Shown: in pieces, positions 13,861 through 26,912 of the stretch | Layout: each line of letters opens with the position of its first letter | Numbering within the stretch: the stretch's first letter is position 1 | Source of the DNA: Aphelocoma coerulescens | Taxonomy: Eukaryota; Chordata; Aves; Passeriformes; Corvidae | Reading direction: 5' to 3' | Length of the DNA stretch: 64,000 nt | Assembly: GCF_041296385.1 (NCBI RefSeq) | Contig: NC_091013.1 | Coordinates: 69,595,563 to 69,659,562 of the forward strand | Made by a program: the position numbers and the translations under genes | The notes under the pieces: model-generated | The model's database searches: none | Seen by the model: the letters and a program-made list of their open reading frames with translations, nothing else | What the model was told of the DNA's origin: nothing

Positions 13861-16800
13861 CCAAACCAGGGTATTCTACCCCAGCATTTCTAACCCTTAC
13901 CTAACATTTAAGAATTAGAGTCTCCGAACCATGGGACTGGTCCAAACCTGAATAGTTTTACAAAGAAAATGCATACTACACATCTGCAATTTTTTAAATT
14001 CTCCCTTTCTATGGCCATGAAGGCAATTTTGCCCCTCATCACTTAAATTTTGGTCTCAGATCCAAAAAACATTGGCTCTTTGGAAACAGCCATTGTACAC
14101 AGACATAATAGGACAGCTAAAAAGTCCATTTTTTAGTGCAGGTAATGAAGGTGTAGGAAGTAAGTTTAAAATTTTTTTTATAGTAGCCATTGTCATTCCA
14201 GTAGTTATGTAACCATTTTAATTTCTATCAAGACTACTTATTTACAGAAGACAGCCTCAACAGCTCATGCATGATCAGTGCTTTGAGAGACCCATTTGCC
14301 AACATATCTGAAATTTATCTTTCTGGAATGGCAATCTTTTCAAGTGAAACTCTTCTCTTCTGAGACACACAGAAGAACCATCTTAGGCAGTCTTTACACA
14401 GACAAAATCTCGTAAACGTGACATAATGTCACCTAACATAATGTTTCTTAAAAGGACTGTCAATGTTATATATAAATAATACATTTGTCAATATAAAAAT
14501 GTCATTAGAACATCTAGATTTACTTTCTAGATTTACTTTGTGCAGCCTTTTGCTGTACAGTTCCTGCTGGTTCAGAGTGCTGCACTGTGGTTTTTATCTG
14601 TACAAGTTCAATTTTATCCTCACGTAGATCACCACATCTTCAGAACTGGTTTACATATTTTCATGTCAGCAGCTAAAGTAACTGGTGGGAAGAATTGCTT
14701 CTATTTCAGCATAGATCAATGCCTATAGCAACACCAGACAAAGGGCAGGACCAACAGGATATGCTTCATCGTGGCTCTAACACTGGGGTATTTGTGTTTA
14801 AATCCTAGAGCTGCTAAGGGACTACACTCTAGTAGCAGCAGACAGCACTTCTGTGTGGGCCAGGCTTCTGTAAATACATAAGCTCCTCCAAAGTAGAAAT
14901 TATCTAGCAATAGTAGTTACCTATCAAAGTTATCTACCCAGATAGCAATTTTTTATCAAATGAAAATCAAAGCTTTGCTATTTCCTTGATTTGGAACAGA
15001 ATTTTACTCTACACTTTTTGTGTTTGTTTGTTGCTTTTTTTTATTTTTTCAGAATTATCACTTATTTTTAAATTTTTATTTTAAACAAGAATATTTGCAG
15101 TTATAGAACATCTTTTTTCATGAAAACCAGCACATGAAAAGTGGAAGAGTACACAAGACATCAGAGATAAAGCAGATTCTGAGGGTCTATCACTAAAACA
15201 GCTCAATGAGATAATTGGAATGGGTGAACAGCAATCCCTGTCCCAGGTAGAAGGCCTGAGTGTGTATTAAGGAGAGCTAACCCACAGAAATCTTAGCATC
15301 AGTAAGCAGTAAAGAAAAAAGGAGACAAGTATTTTATTTCACCTTCCATTAAGCTGCCATGTGGGGTCTGTGACTTCTTTCATTCTGCTTCACAAATATT
15401 ACAAGAAACCACAAATCTTACATGCAACTGCAGAGATACTTGCAAAATTTCTATGCTTATGTTAAATTTGAAAGCACTAGCAACATTATTTTCCATTTAG
15501 ATGAGAGCTGAGATGCTATTTAGACAATGTGATCAGCTTTTTAAGGGCATAGGATTGAATGATTTGTGCTATACAGCAAAAGAGACACCAGAAAAACACT
15601 TTTTTGAGTATTATGGACAGTTCTTTCAGCTGTGAAAGTATATATATTGTAGATGGTGTTCAGGGTGTTACACAAGCACATTAGGAGATCTACTCTTTAG
15701 GCACACTGTAAGGATAAGAAAAAAGTCATGTCATGATGTAATGCACATGATATGAGAAAGAAAAGTAAACAACTGGAAACATGCATAAGATACTGGCTGA
15801 TAGAATTTTTAACATGGGGTTTTCCTTATGCTGGTTAGTAGTGTATTCGAGAACTTTTCCATTAAATGTATTTGATACAGTACTTTCACAAGGTGCTTCC
15901 TCATCCCTCCCTGTAACTTGCATCACACTGAAACTCACAAGAAAATCCAGTTTATTTTGTTACACTGGTACTTTTTGTGTGTATTTCTAATTTAACATTA
16001 TAAAATAATGAAACACACAACATAATTGGTATTGAAGAATTCCTCTGCTTGTAAGGATATGGAATAGCCATTGCACATATACTTAAATCTTCGTTTCTTG
16101 TATACAAATCTTATTCTTTACATAAAATGTCTACAAGAATTCTCATGTGATATAATAGAAATAGATTTTATGTGATAAATGTTAAGTATTGCAATGTAAA
16201 AACATGAGTAAAAATACTTAGGCATCTTAAAATATCTATTGTCTCTGAAAATGAATTCCTTTATTTTCAAAACCTATACATACCTGTTTCCTTTTCTGGA
16301 AAGACAGGGAATCACCCATACTGAAGAGATTCCCACAATCTTCTTCTGTTGATTTAACACTTGCAGGTAGCCCAGAGGCTCACAAAAACCTGGGCCCATT
16401 GCCTAAAAGCCTGTCATGTCTCCTATTGACCGTCAGAAGGAGTGTGACAGTAAAATCTTTTTAAATCCACAGTATGATCTCCTAATTATAGGCTGCAAAG
16501 GTTGGAGCACTGTTGAAATAATGTCCCTCCATTCCAGCCATGTGCTTGGCATGCTGTCCTAGCCAAGTCTTCAGAAAACACAAATGATATATATTTCCAC
16601 TTACATACAAAGTGGAGAATGGAATCCTGCAGTGAAGACGATATCAAGAATAAGAAGAGTGGAGAAAATTTAGAAAAGGAATATTTTGTGGTTTTAACTA
16701 TAGCCAAAGAAGATTTTTAAAGTGCTGTTACTCCTTAATACAGAGTTTTAAAGCATAGAAAATAGGAGATTAGAAAAGCACATGTTAAAACCTGAGTCCC

Positions 16801-18839
16801 AAGACCTACATTCACTCAGCTTTGAAGGACTCTGAAGGACTATTATTAGACTTCCACTGACAGAATATTCTTCTGAAATGTTTCTATGAGATTCACTGAA
16901 TATTCATGGGTCAAGAACTTCTATTTCTTTGTCAAATAGGTATAGAAATGAATAAACAGAACAAATACATTGTTCACAAGGGTTTGAAAACATTTCTCAT
17001 CATAGGAATTTACTGGGTTTAGTAAATAATTTACTTTCATTTGGCAGAACAGACAGATATTGTGCATTCTTTCTACACGAAAATTTAACTGTAGAAGGGA
17101 GAAAAATGCAGCTAGAATTCTAACACTGACAATGGTTGCAATTTTTAGATCTTAGGAATGGTTTAGCAGGCCAGTTTCATTACTTCAAGAACATTCTGGG
17201 GTCATATACTTTCAGATGAAGAAAGAGGTAGTTATGTTAACTGCTGGTAAAAAGTCAGCAAGTTCTGCAGTGAAGTCTATTAGCTCAGACCTATAACAGC
17301 AGCTAAAACCCAGGTCATGCCAGATAACCTAGAAATCTCAGAGGATAGGCATTTGAAACCCAGTATGGAGGTTTTGAGAGAAAAGTTTTCATATCCTACT
17401 TAGCTCTGTGAAAAACTTGAATTTGAGTCAAGAGAGAGATTCTGACATTCAAGAGTTGGGGAAATAGAAAAAAATGACTGTTTAATGAATCTGCACTTAA
17501 ACCATTATAAAGGTGCCATAAAAATTCCTATGCTAGAAATAACATACAACAGGCAGAAGATATTTAAACTTCAAAGTACTGATAGGATGCAATTGCAACT
17601 CATTTCCATGACCTAGTCAGAGAGCAGAAACTCAGACACTGAGTGCTCAGTACAACTCAACACAGCAGTGTTCAGTGCTGTACCTAAGCAAATTCCATTA
17701 CCATTTACATCTAGAATGTGCCTTTCATTACATTACAGTGGGCTATAAGAAAAAGGATCACCATAATAGTAGATATATTTAATGAGAACATATTTATGAC
17801 TGGGGGAGTGGGGCGGCAAATGTTATAAAGAAGACCAAGTTAAATCTAGTATTTTAGATTAGATTATTATCACTATTAAGATTTTACTTTGCAGATCCTT
17901 CTATTAGTACCTAATGTAAGCTTTTTTCTAGACTTTCTTTAGACAAAACTGTGTCTTGCAATTACCATATAAAATATTAAGAGGACACAACTATCATGTA
18001 ATATTGTCCCTAAAATCCTGTGAGGATGAAATATTTGGAAGTTTATTTGGAGAAGCAGTGGATGGCACTGTTGGGCTACAATTATAAGGCCATAGATGGA
18101 AATCTTAAATTGTTGTGCTTAAAAAAAAGATTATTGTGACTCCTTCAGGCACACAATTCAGATATAAACTCATTCAGAGTACACCAGCAATTTCACAATC
18201 AACGTGGAAGTTAGTTCATGTACTGAAAGGAAGTTTTGTAATAGGAGAAGTATCATTTTAGGTGCTTCAATTGAAGCAGAAATGTTCACATGCTTGTCTT
18301 ACATGGCAGCATGACACAATTAAGACTAAAGAGCAAAGAGGACTTGGCACATAGAAGCATTGGTATGGGTTAATTTAATGACTGTATACATGTTCAAAAA
18401 TGCTCACCACTGAACATCGTGTATGTGTGTTTTTCTGCCCATAAAGTCAGTTCTATTTCTTAAAACTGCTTACAATTAATGGTCATCTTGTGTTTACTTA
18501 CAGACTAAAATTAAGTGTGCATGAATGGGGTGAGGGAACAAGGTTTCTTTTTAGTAAAGGGCTTTCGTTCTTCAGTTGCTCTTATGTATTCTTACTTAAG
18601 GCATTGCTTAAATAAATACCACTTTGGGAAATTATCTTAGATAAGGATCACACTCTATTTTCCCAGAGCAACGTATTTTGTGGGGTGTGTGTGTGACTTA
18701 TTTTCAGGATAGTGCATTAACTAAGGGGGGAAAAAAAAGACAAAAATATTGTCTTGGTTTATGCAGCCACAAAAAACTCAATTTCAGTAGTAATAACTAT
18801 TATACTGAACATGAGTAAATTGATATTAGAAGCATTTTA

Positions 18840-19131
18840 TACCTGATCCCATCTTCATTAATGATGAGGCAAAGTTCCCTCAGCAAGTTTGCACATGACA
18901 AGAAACTGGGAGGAGTGCCCGATATGCCAGAGGGACCTCAGCAGACTGGAGAAGTGGGCTGACAGGAACCTCATGAAGTTCAACAAGAAGTGCTAAGTCC
19001 TGTATCTGGGGAGGAACAAGCCCAAGGACATGCTGAGAGTCACCCAGCTGGAAAGTAGCTCTGTGAAAATGGAGCTGGGGCTCCTGAGGGACACCAGGTT
19101 GAATATGAGCTGGCAGTGTGCCCTTGCAGCA
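18840..19131 (+). mobile_element. CR1 LINE fragment, left half, interrupted by an LTR
   Basis: The phrases CTCAGCAAGTTTGCACATGA, AGAAACTGGGAGGAGTG, AGGAACCTCATGAAGTTCAAC, ATCTGGGGAGGAA and GAGCTGGCAGTGTGCCCTTG follow the order of the 3' part of the avian CR1 reverse-transcriptase frame. The copy has many substitutions and in-frame stops. Its continuation is found 640 bp further on, after the inserted LTR. The 111-codon open frame on the opposite strand here is a by-product of the element, not a gene. Confidence 0.85.
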
Positions 19132-19137
19132 ATGGGG
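19132..19137. repeat. Target-site duplication, left copy (ATGGGG)
   Basis: This is the hexamer ATGGGG immediately before the TG start of the solo LTR. It belongs to the host CR1 sequence and matches the right copy exactly. The two bases before it (CA) also match the LTR end, so a longer apparent repeat is ambiguous. Confidence 0.8.
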
Positions 19138-19772
19138 TGACACTGACTGTGCCATAATTATGCCTCTCCTGGTGGGAGAGATCTTTAAAGTCCTTGCTAG
19201 GAGTTCCAGAGACAAGCGGGATTCTCAGCCTTCTCTGCTTCTAGATAGTTGTTTATTAAGTCTTATCAGAGAAAAAGAGTCACTAGTGTGATCCAGACAT
19301 AGCACAAAGCAGAGAATGCAGGAGAAAGCCAAATTATCAAGATTCAACATCCCTTTTAAAGGTAAATCAACCAATGGTTACTAAAAACGTACATTATTTT
19401 TACTTTTCTACCAATTATTTAGTAACACAGCCAGGAACTGCGGATTTCTTTGTCCAATCATCCCAAACTACTTTTGCTGCAGAATATGGAGTAGTAGAAG
19501 AAGAAGGTTTGGAGAACAACAACAATCCTCCATTTTGATGTTTTTTGCTTTTATCTATTTACTACATTAACAAACCCAAAACCTCTAAATTTTTCACCCT
19601 GTGACAATCTTACATAGTAGTCTATCACCTAATTTACACCTGTGTAGTTTCTAGTTCTTCTCTAAGAGTAGGGAGTTTTTTCCACGGACAGAGGTCAAAA
19701 GCTGTGTTGTTCAGGGGGGTAAAATTCTTCAAAACAGGCAGAGAAATATTCTCTGCACTCTGGGTTCACACA
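19138..19772 (-). mobile_element. Solo LTR of an avian endogenous retrovirus (ERVK-like), 635 bp
   Basis: The inserted segment has TG...CA ends (TGACACTGACTG at the left, TTCACACA at the right) and is flanked by the perfect 6-bp direct repeat ATGGGG. Six bases is typical of beta-retrovirus-like (ERVK) integration. On the minus strand an AATAAA signal (within CTTAATAAACAAC, near 19252) lies about 110 bases before the element end, the expected place for the R/U5 region, so the element reads right to left. It contains no coding sequence, primer-binding site or second LTR, so it is a solo LTR left by recombination. The family assignment is inferred from ends and duplication length only. Confidence 0.78.
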
Positions 19773-19778
19773 ATGGGG
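19773..19778. repeat. Target-site duplication, right copy (ATGGGG)
   Basis: This is the second ATGGGG, immediately after the CACACA end of the solo LTR and before the resumed CR1 sequence. Confidence 0.8.
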
Positions 19779-19918
19779 AATGTTATCCTGGGCTGCATGA
19801 GGCAGAGTATTGCCAGTAGATTGGGGAAGGTAATCCTCCTGTGCTAAGCCTTGGTGAGGTCACACCTGGATTTCTGCATCCAGTTCTGGGCTCCCCAGTA
19901 GAAGAGAGACAAAGATAC
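19779..19918 (+). mobile_element. CR1 LINE fragment, right half of the interrupted copy
   Basis: This piece resumes the CR1 sequence where the left half stops: ATCCTGGGCTGCATGAGG, CTTGGTGAGGTCACACCTGG and CAGTTCTGGGCTCCCCAG. Removing the LTR and one copy of its duplication gives a continuous CR1 order (CAATGGGGAATGTTATCCTG), which shows that the CR1 was already in place when the LTR inserted. It fades out after GAGAGACAAAGATACT. Confidence 0.85.
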
Positions 19919-20019
19919 TCTTTTACATTTACTACTAAATCCATCCAGATATTCTGTAGATAGTCTTTGTTTGTCTTGAGAAGACTCAAGGGGGCTACAT
20001 AGTTGTGTATAAATACTTT

Positions 20020-20165
20020 TTGGTTTTCAGTATTTCCAAGGATGGAGACCACACATCATCTCTGGACAATCTGTCCATTGTTTGACCACCACGACAGTAA
20101 AAACTAGTTTGTTCCTGTTGCCTTTTATCCTGTTACTGGCAACCAGAAGATGTCTGGATCATTTT
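20020..20165 (-). mobile_element. Antisense CR1 LINE 3' fragment
   Basis: The plus strand reads TTCCAAGGATGGAGACCACA, TCTCTGGACAATCTGTCC, TTGTTTGACCACCACGACAG and TTGCCTTTTATCCTGTTACT. These are the phrases of the CR1 3' region in reverse orientation (consensus-like: CCAAGGATGGAGACTCCAC, TGTTTGACCACCCTCACAG, TGCCTCTTGTCCTGTCACT). It is therefore a second CR1 copy, facing the sense copy that ends about 100 bp to the left. Boundaries are approximate. Confidence 0.75.
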
Positions 20166-22787
20166 AGAAGTAAATGTAAAAGAACCCAACAAAAGGATCT
20201 ATAAAACTCAACCTTGACAACAAAACTATTCATACAGATATAAAAAAGCAGTATTTCAGAGACAAAACTGAAAGCATAATTTGATCTTTAATCTCTCACA
20301 TGGTACACATGCAATGCTTTCACTGTCGATACACCTAGGAAAGTAACTGGGTTTTATGCCCCTAGTTGTCCTGCTAGCAAAACTCTGATAAGTAATGATT
20401 CACTATCAGATGTCTTCAACTTGCTTTCAGTTTTGAATCAGTTACTGAAAAAAATACGTTTTCTTATGGTTGGTTCAGAAATCAGTGTTGTTGAAACTGT
20501 TCTGGAAATACACTGGGCATTTTCAACATGCACAGAAAAAAAGATAAGGTATAGGATAATGACATCTGAGAACTTTATGAAGCTGAGTAAAAGGCAAATC
20601 AACTCTTTTAGATATATATGATTTATACAGTAACTTTGACAGGCAGTCTTGAATTTGTTGCAAAAATGATAGTATTTTCACCAACAAAAGACACCTTTAG
20701 ATTTTTAGCAATGTCATTAGTGTCAACAACCTAACATATCAAAGTATAGAACCTGAAATGTGGGATGGAAATGAAGAGTAGCTTTTAGGTGCACATTCAG
20801 ACTTCCTAGAATAAGGCACTGATTTTACAGCAAAGCTTCTGGACAGAGATGATGAAATTGAGCATCTCCAGTTCATGGGACATTCTGATTTCTTCAAATG
20901 TCTTATCAGTTGAAAAGGTCAGGTAAGTTTGTTTGTAAAACACTGGCTTATCTTTCTAGAACATCTGGTGCGTATATTCTTACCAATTTCTCTGGACACT
21001 CCTCCATCTTGTTCTAACACTGTCTGCAGAAGGCAGGGGGCCCAGCAGTTCATGAGATGGAACTCAGGAGCAGTGGAAATCAACTGCTTTGGACTTTTCA
21101 GCACTGTGGAGTTGCTCTAGAGCTAGAGTTTCTGAAATTTCATCTTGGGGTATTTCTCTAACATTGAGGACCTTGAAAGAATTGAATCTTCCTTTAGGGT
21201 CTCTGAGACAACCAGATGCCCCATTCTGAAAACAGTCCCTTGTTTGAGTATGAGTTCTCATGGATTTCAGACCCTCATTTTCATAGCAGGACCCCCCACA
21301 GCCTTGCTTCTAAGGCAGTGCTTGCTTGAAGCTAAATACTCTGGTCCTTCAGCAGACTGAAGGAATCCTTCCTGCCATTCTTTGAAGGTCCATCAAAATT
21401 CATCTGCTCTCATGAAAAAAGATTTCAGATTTGGTCATTCCAGATTTCCAAACCTGATGCTTCTGAAGTGTGTTTGTGTAATGAAAATTTATTTCTAGTG
21501 ATGAGCAAACACAGTATTTGGTGAAACTTAGAGCACTAATGACAAGTGCCAGAAGGAGCCATACACAGCCTGCTTCAGCTAGAACTGCCCTTGAAGCAAG
21601 GTTGCTAATTAGATATCCACACATATGCAAGTTCAAAAGCCATATGTGGCTGTATTGCACATATAAGACATATCTGTGGCTTTGTTTCAAAACCTGAACG
21701 TATTACATTATGAAGGTAGTTTTCTTTTTTTTTTCCTTTTTCTTTTCTTTTTCATTCTAAGCATTTAGGAACTGTCACACTAATCAGCTTAGCATGCTAA
21801 ATATTCTTGAGCATATACCCTAGATATATTTGACCAGCTTACACACACATATGTTTAGAATGTGAGCACTGAGTTCATGCTCATTTACTCCAGTGTAGAC
21901 TAGAAAATGTGGCCTTTCTTGTACTCCCTCTATGTACAAGTTGTTTGTGGGCCACAATTTTTAAAGGCTGAAGGACCAAATCTTAATAAAGTAACTGTTT
22001 TACTCTTAAGTTGACCTTTGTGGACCAGTATTCTGTCTCACTAGCAGGGTGGTACAGTAGTGTCTCATCTATGCTAATCTCCAATGACTGTAAACTGTTA
22101 AGGTGATTAACTAGAAGAGACAGTTCTTTCACCACATGTACAGAATCTCTGTGAATTGGGTCATATCTGCATATTTCACATATCTATCATAGTAGAATTT
22201 GGAGAAGAAAAGTAGGGTGTATAATCATTTATATAATCTTTTCTTTCTTCTTTCTTTCTTTTCAGTAACAATTTACTTATTTACATTGAAATTCCATCTA
22301 AACTTAGAATAAGAACTGTTTAAGTTATTGACATTATAAAATTAAAACTCTACTGAAAGTTCCAGGCAATTCAAGTTCTATTACAGCTTGCACTTCAATA
22401 CTGCAGTAACTAGCATCCCTTCAACTACACAAAAGGGAGAAATGAATCTGTATTTTGAATCAAGTAAAAATTTAACTAAAACAAAAGGGCACAGAAGATA
22501 CAATGCTGAACTAATTATGTTTGCATTTTAAATCTGGATATGAAAGTAATTTTAACAGATTACAAACAAATCCAGTGCCTAATATCAAAATCTTAGAAAT
22601 GGAGGAGACTAATCCAGAAGGAAAAATTCTCTAGACAATCTCCTGTAAATGCTGCTAGGACTGAGATGCAGTCTCAAAGGACAGCTAAGTATATAGCCAT
22701 AGGAATATGTCACAGTTTTTCACACAGTTTTATATTAGCATAGAAATATGTTATAATTTCCCATTGCAATATTTTTTACTTGTCAGG

Positions 22788-22852
22788 TACTTTGAATATA
22801 TATTCATATGTACACATATGCACATACACATACATATATGCATGCATATTAT
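22788..22852. repeat. TA/CA-rich purine-pyrimidine alternating tract
   Basis: TATATATTCATATGTACACA is followed by CATATGCACATACACATACA. It is a degenerate alternating dinucleotide tract. Confidence 0.75.
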
Positions 22853-25665
22853 ACTTTATGAAACATGGAGATCCAAACATGCATACCAGAACTGACTAAC
22901 AGACTGTAGTTAAATCTAAACTTCATTGTGGCAGAAATTTTTTGAGAGAATACTTTTTCCCAGTAGTAGATAACATTGAATGTTTCCTACAGGAAGTAGT
23001 CACTATCATCTAAAATTAACACTTCTCTTTTTAGGCCTTCAAGGTAGAATTTAACATCTGCTTTCACTTCTCTAAAACAAACATATAGATCATAGACATA
23101 GTTTTCATTTCCAACACTCTTCCTTAATGACTGTAAATATAAATATAATTACAGTATCCATACATCCAACATCAAATATGATTTAATACTAGAGTAGCTG
23201 TAAAGCACTTTTTTATCTATCAAGGTCATATCTTGATGGGTGCACAAGCTCAGATAAATCAGGTGTTAAGCTGGCACGTCTCCAAGGAATCTGATAATTC
23301 TCTCATCTGCAATCCTCAGCATATCTTATTACTTACTGCCAAAGAAATGACTGATTAATTTTGTCATCTTTGCTCTGTGATTTTTGTTCAGCTGAAACTG
23401 GCTGCCCTCTTCTGCAATGCCTGATCAGACTTATTTAAGTTGATGCCTTTGATCGTAGACACTGAGGAGCTTGCTGACTTAGGCTTTGACTAAACATTCC
23501 TCCATTGCAATATTTATGCACAGAATCCTAAATGATAACGGACAGTCAATGTAGATAACAAACACTTGTAGGATGCTTCCACTCTTTTACTGATGCTCAA
23601 AACAGCTTTACTTGTGCTAGAGGTATCAGCCAAGATGAAAAGTTGAAACAAAAGCCCAACAAATTTTGCTTTGGTGAATACTTTATTTCTCACAAACAAA
23701 CTACCTGAGATCAGGAAATAAAATCCATTGGAAAACTATGCAGTTTGATTTTTTTTTTAATGCTTTAAATTCTTTCTGTAGTGTGATGTCATGTTCAGTT
23801 TTGGAAGCTGGGGGCATTTTACCATCAAACCATTCCAAACAAAATTATCAAAATAAAGCCAGTAAAAAACCAACTACAATGAATGTTAAGCCCTTTAGGA
23901 AAAAAAAAAAAAAATCTGCCTCTAGCTCTTTATTAATCACATTCCAACACCAGAGGCTAGAAGTACATCAAACTGCACCAAATCCTTTTCACATGACAAC
24001 CTCATAAATTATTCAACTCATTAGTAACATCAAGAGGCATAAAAATAACATCAGTGTTAAGGATGTTTTCTTACAGAGAAAGGTCAGCTAAAATTTTCAG
24101 TATTAAAACTGAAAGGTTTAAGCCTCTGAAAAGTAAATACATCTAGATAGAATCCATGAATACTTTAATGCATGATGGTTTAAAATTCCATGTTAATTTT
24201 AATACATATATGAAAAGCTAGAATTTTTTTTTAATTCTGAAAACTTCAGCCTGTTGTTAATTTTTATGTAACCACTAAGTTTGGTGTGCACCATCTGTGT
24301 AGACATCTGAGTTTTAATTTTCCTGTATGCTGAACGCACTAACAGGTGTTATATACATATAAAGTCCATGGTTTTGGTGATTATTTGCCTTTCAAAAGCA
24401 ACACGGCAATTAGCAAAGTTTTGTACCTCACTCTCATAATATCTCTATCTTGATCTTTTGAAAGAATGTGGAGAAAATAACCCTTTGTCAAATATGAAAC
24501 ACCCTACACTAATGGGGGAAATGGCTTTCTTAACCCAGCTTAAGGACAGTTTATGACTTGAAGCCTTGCACATGATAGCCTTCACCTTTAAGTAAGGATT
24601 AAGTTACACTTGCTAGTATAACTGCACACAGAGATATTAATTCATATGTCTAACCTTGTTTGGATCCCAGCTATTTGCCTCAACAACCGCAAAGTTGGTG
24701 AAAAGTGTAGGTCACACAGAGTTAGCTTTATATCTATCATATTCGGAACTTTTGGCAACATTAGCCTTTGGTCAAACATCAGATGAAAGGTTCAGCTTGC
24801 TTTGTGAATGATTACTTCAATTTTTTACTCCTAAATGCTAAAGAACCACAGTATTTTCTTTTCACCATTACAGATTAAAAAAAAAAAAAAAAAGAACAGA
24901 AACCCATCACAATATTCTTTAAAAAACTCCTGTCTTTGATATGCTAGAGAGGTATCCCAGCTTAAACCTGAGAAATAAATTCACTTTAGATTTTTGGTGT
25001 ATTCACGTTCAGTCTGCTGTACAGAAGTCACAAACATATGAACCTTTTACATGTTACAAAGGAATTTGCAAGCATGTTCCTCATTTCTCTTTTCTACTGC
25101 AGCTACATCTCCATGAAAATCAAACATCATCTAATTCTTCAGTTTCTAAGACTGAAGCTTCTATGTGTTCAGTTTACTATTCAAATCACAAGTTATCCTT
25201 AAAAATTATTATTGTTAACAAGTGCTTATGCATTTCATGATTTGCAGAAAAAATACTTTTGGCTGAAATTATGCATTCTAGGATAAAATTTCTGATATTT
25301 TTAAATTCCTTATTCACAAAATATCTCCAATGGAACTATTATGACACATTAGTTTAATGACCTATTTCATTCAGTCACTCCAGAGAGACAAGTTCAGTTG
25401 CTTTTACCAGTGTCTCAAAACTAGCATTTGGGAATGCTAAAGAAGTATAATGTGACTCCCTTGGGGATCAGGGAATTTAACAGCTCACAAGCTCAAGTCT
25501 TCTGGTTCACTAAAGTGTAAGAATTGAAAGAATTCTTTTTCTAAGAATATGTTGTTCTAGGAATTCTCAGCACTGTCCTTGAAAAAGAAGGGACATGATT
25601 CTCAGGCATTCATAGACATCAAGAAAGCATCATGAGCTATATTTTTAAGCTGAGTTGATACTGAC

Positions 25666-25790
25666 CATATTCCACAGCAGCTTTTAGGAGAGCATCAGCA
25701 TGAGTAGACCCAAAAGCATTGCGAACAAATCGCCTCCGTCGGCGCAAATCATCTTCCCAGTAATCCAAGCGCCAGAAGTCATGCAGTTGG
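25666..25790 (-). CDS. NBEA: NBEA exon, 125 nt: basic DDLRRRRRF segment
   Basis: The acceptor TATTTTCCAG precedes CCAACTGCATGAC, and the exon ends GAATATG before the donor GTCAGT. The first base completes the serine begun in the upstream exon. There follow 41 codons reading QLHDFWRLDYWEDDLRRRRR and then FVRNAFGSTHADALLKAAVE-Y, and the final G opens a glycine codon finished by the exon at 5743. The aromatic and acidic stretch followed by five arginines is a signature of NBEA and LRBA proteins just before the acidic linker to the PH domain. LRBA, as I recall it, has a proline-containing FVRNPLGSTH here, whereas this copy has FVRNAFGSTH, which favours NBEA. The exon is isolated by introns of about 35 kb upstream and 20 kb downstream. 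The GTCAGT donor is weaker than the other three. Confidence 0.95.
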
Positions 25791-26879
25791 CTGGAAAATA
25801 AAGAACACACACATCAGCACCTACCACAGCTTGAACTGTATTTACATACATTATAGTATAATTTCACTGCTGCTTTCCCATTTCAGGAATACATTCTTGT
25901 AAAAACATGTATCACGAAAACTTACAATATTCTAGCCTTTCTTTACATGCATTTATGTTTATAAACCCCAGCACTGCCTGTCTCAAAATGTTCTGCCTGC
26001 TGCTAAAAACATTAATCACACTGAACCCATTAACAAATGCAGCATCAAATTACAAGTATTAATGGCACAGCTTGCTTTCTTTTACAGTGTTTTTAACAAG
26101 GCTTGTAAATCATAGAATGGACCTCAGTGCAAATAGTTTGCAATTTAATGACTATGGTCCCTTAGCAGACTGAACTTAAAAGTATAAAATATTGCCCACT
26201 TGAATTTTGTGGAACTATGATTAAACTAATGTGTTGAAATATTCATTGAAATAATTCCCCACTGCCCCTAGCAACCTGAGAAAATTGCAATTTTATTCAT
26301 TATTAATAACACTGAATTAGAGCAGAAAAAAAGTTCCACCATGTGGTAATTGTCTTGGTAAATTATTATTCCAGCACTAACAGAGTACTAGGATGATTTT
26401 ATAGCTCCCAGCTAATAAAAGCCATTAACAACCATGGCCATCTTTGTGTTACATTGCCTTTTTACATTCAAAAGAATATTAAACTCCTGTAGAATGATAT
26501 AAGCCATTGTTAATCTATACTAAAGCCAAAAAGTACATATATATAATCATCTGGTATTCAACTTTGGTTCTAAAGAACTGACCAGCTCCACTTTCAGACA
26601 ACTTCTTGACCTAATTGGCACAAACCTCCCGCATCTTTTTTATAAGATATTTGAGCAAAGCTGCATTCTAATCCAATATTTTAAAAGCTTTTTGGATCAC
26701 TAGGAAGAACCCAAAATGTTTGTGGATGCATCCTTGTCACCAAAATCATGATTGGACACACTATGCACTTAAAATTATCCTGCAGGCCATGACCTTGCCG
26801 ACCCCAGCTAGGGAACCACTGCTTTAAACCAGTAATTTTCAACCTATCTGTAATACCCTGGAGGTGCATGAACAAAAGG

Positions 26880-26912
26880 CAAATAAAAAAAAGAAAAAAA
26901 AAAAAAAGAGAA
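26880..26912 (+). repeat. A-rich tract
   Basis: AAATAAAAAAAAGAAAAAAA is followed by further A. It could be the tail of an unrecognised retroelement, but the sequence to its left shows no recognisable element. Confidence 0.7.

Larger units (their letters stand above)
5744..25665 (-). other. NBEA: NBEA intron, 19,922 bp
   Basis: This intron has a GTCAGT donor, a TTTTTTTTAG acceptor and phase 1. It contains the CR1 tail at 13.7 kb and the nested CR1/LTR complex at 18.8-20.2 kb. In 5.8-13.6, 13.9-18.8 and 20.2-25.6 kb I see only AT-rich unique-looking sequence, homopolymers and short unsupported open frames. Confidence 0.9.

Noticed and set aside
14513..14538. Short tandem duplication of TCTAGATTTACTT
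   Set aside because: It is two copies of a 13-base unit, ordinary slippage with no associated feature.
18880..19215. 111-codon open frame on the minus strand
   Set aside because: It lies across the antisense of the CR1 fragment and the start of the solo LTR, so it is a by-product of repeats.
26735..26870. Possible old hAT-type repeat (GGGAACCACTGCTTTAAACC, TTTTCAACCT)
   Set aside because: The resemblance to the 'ccagtggttctcaacc' phrase is too short and too diverged to call without a repeat library.
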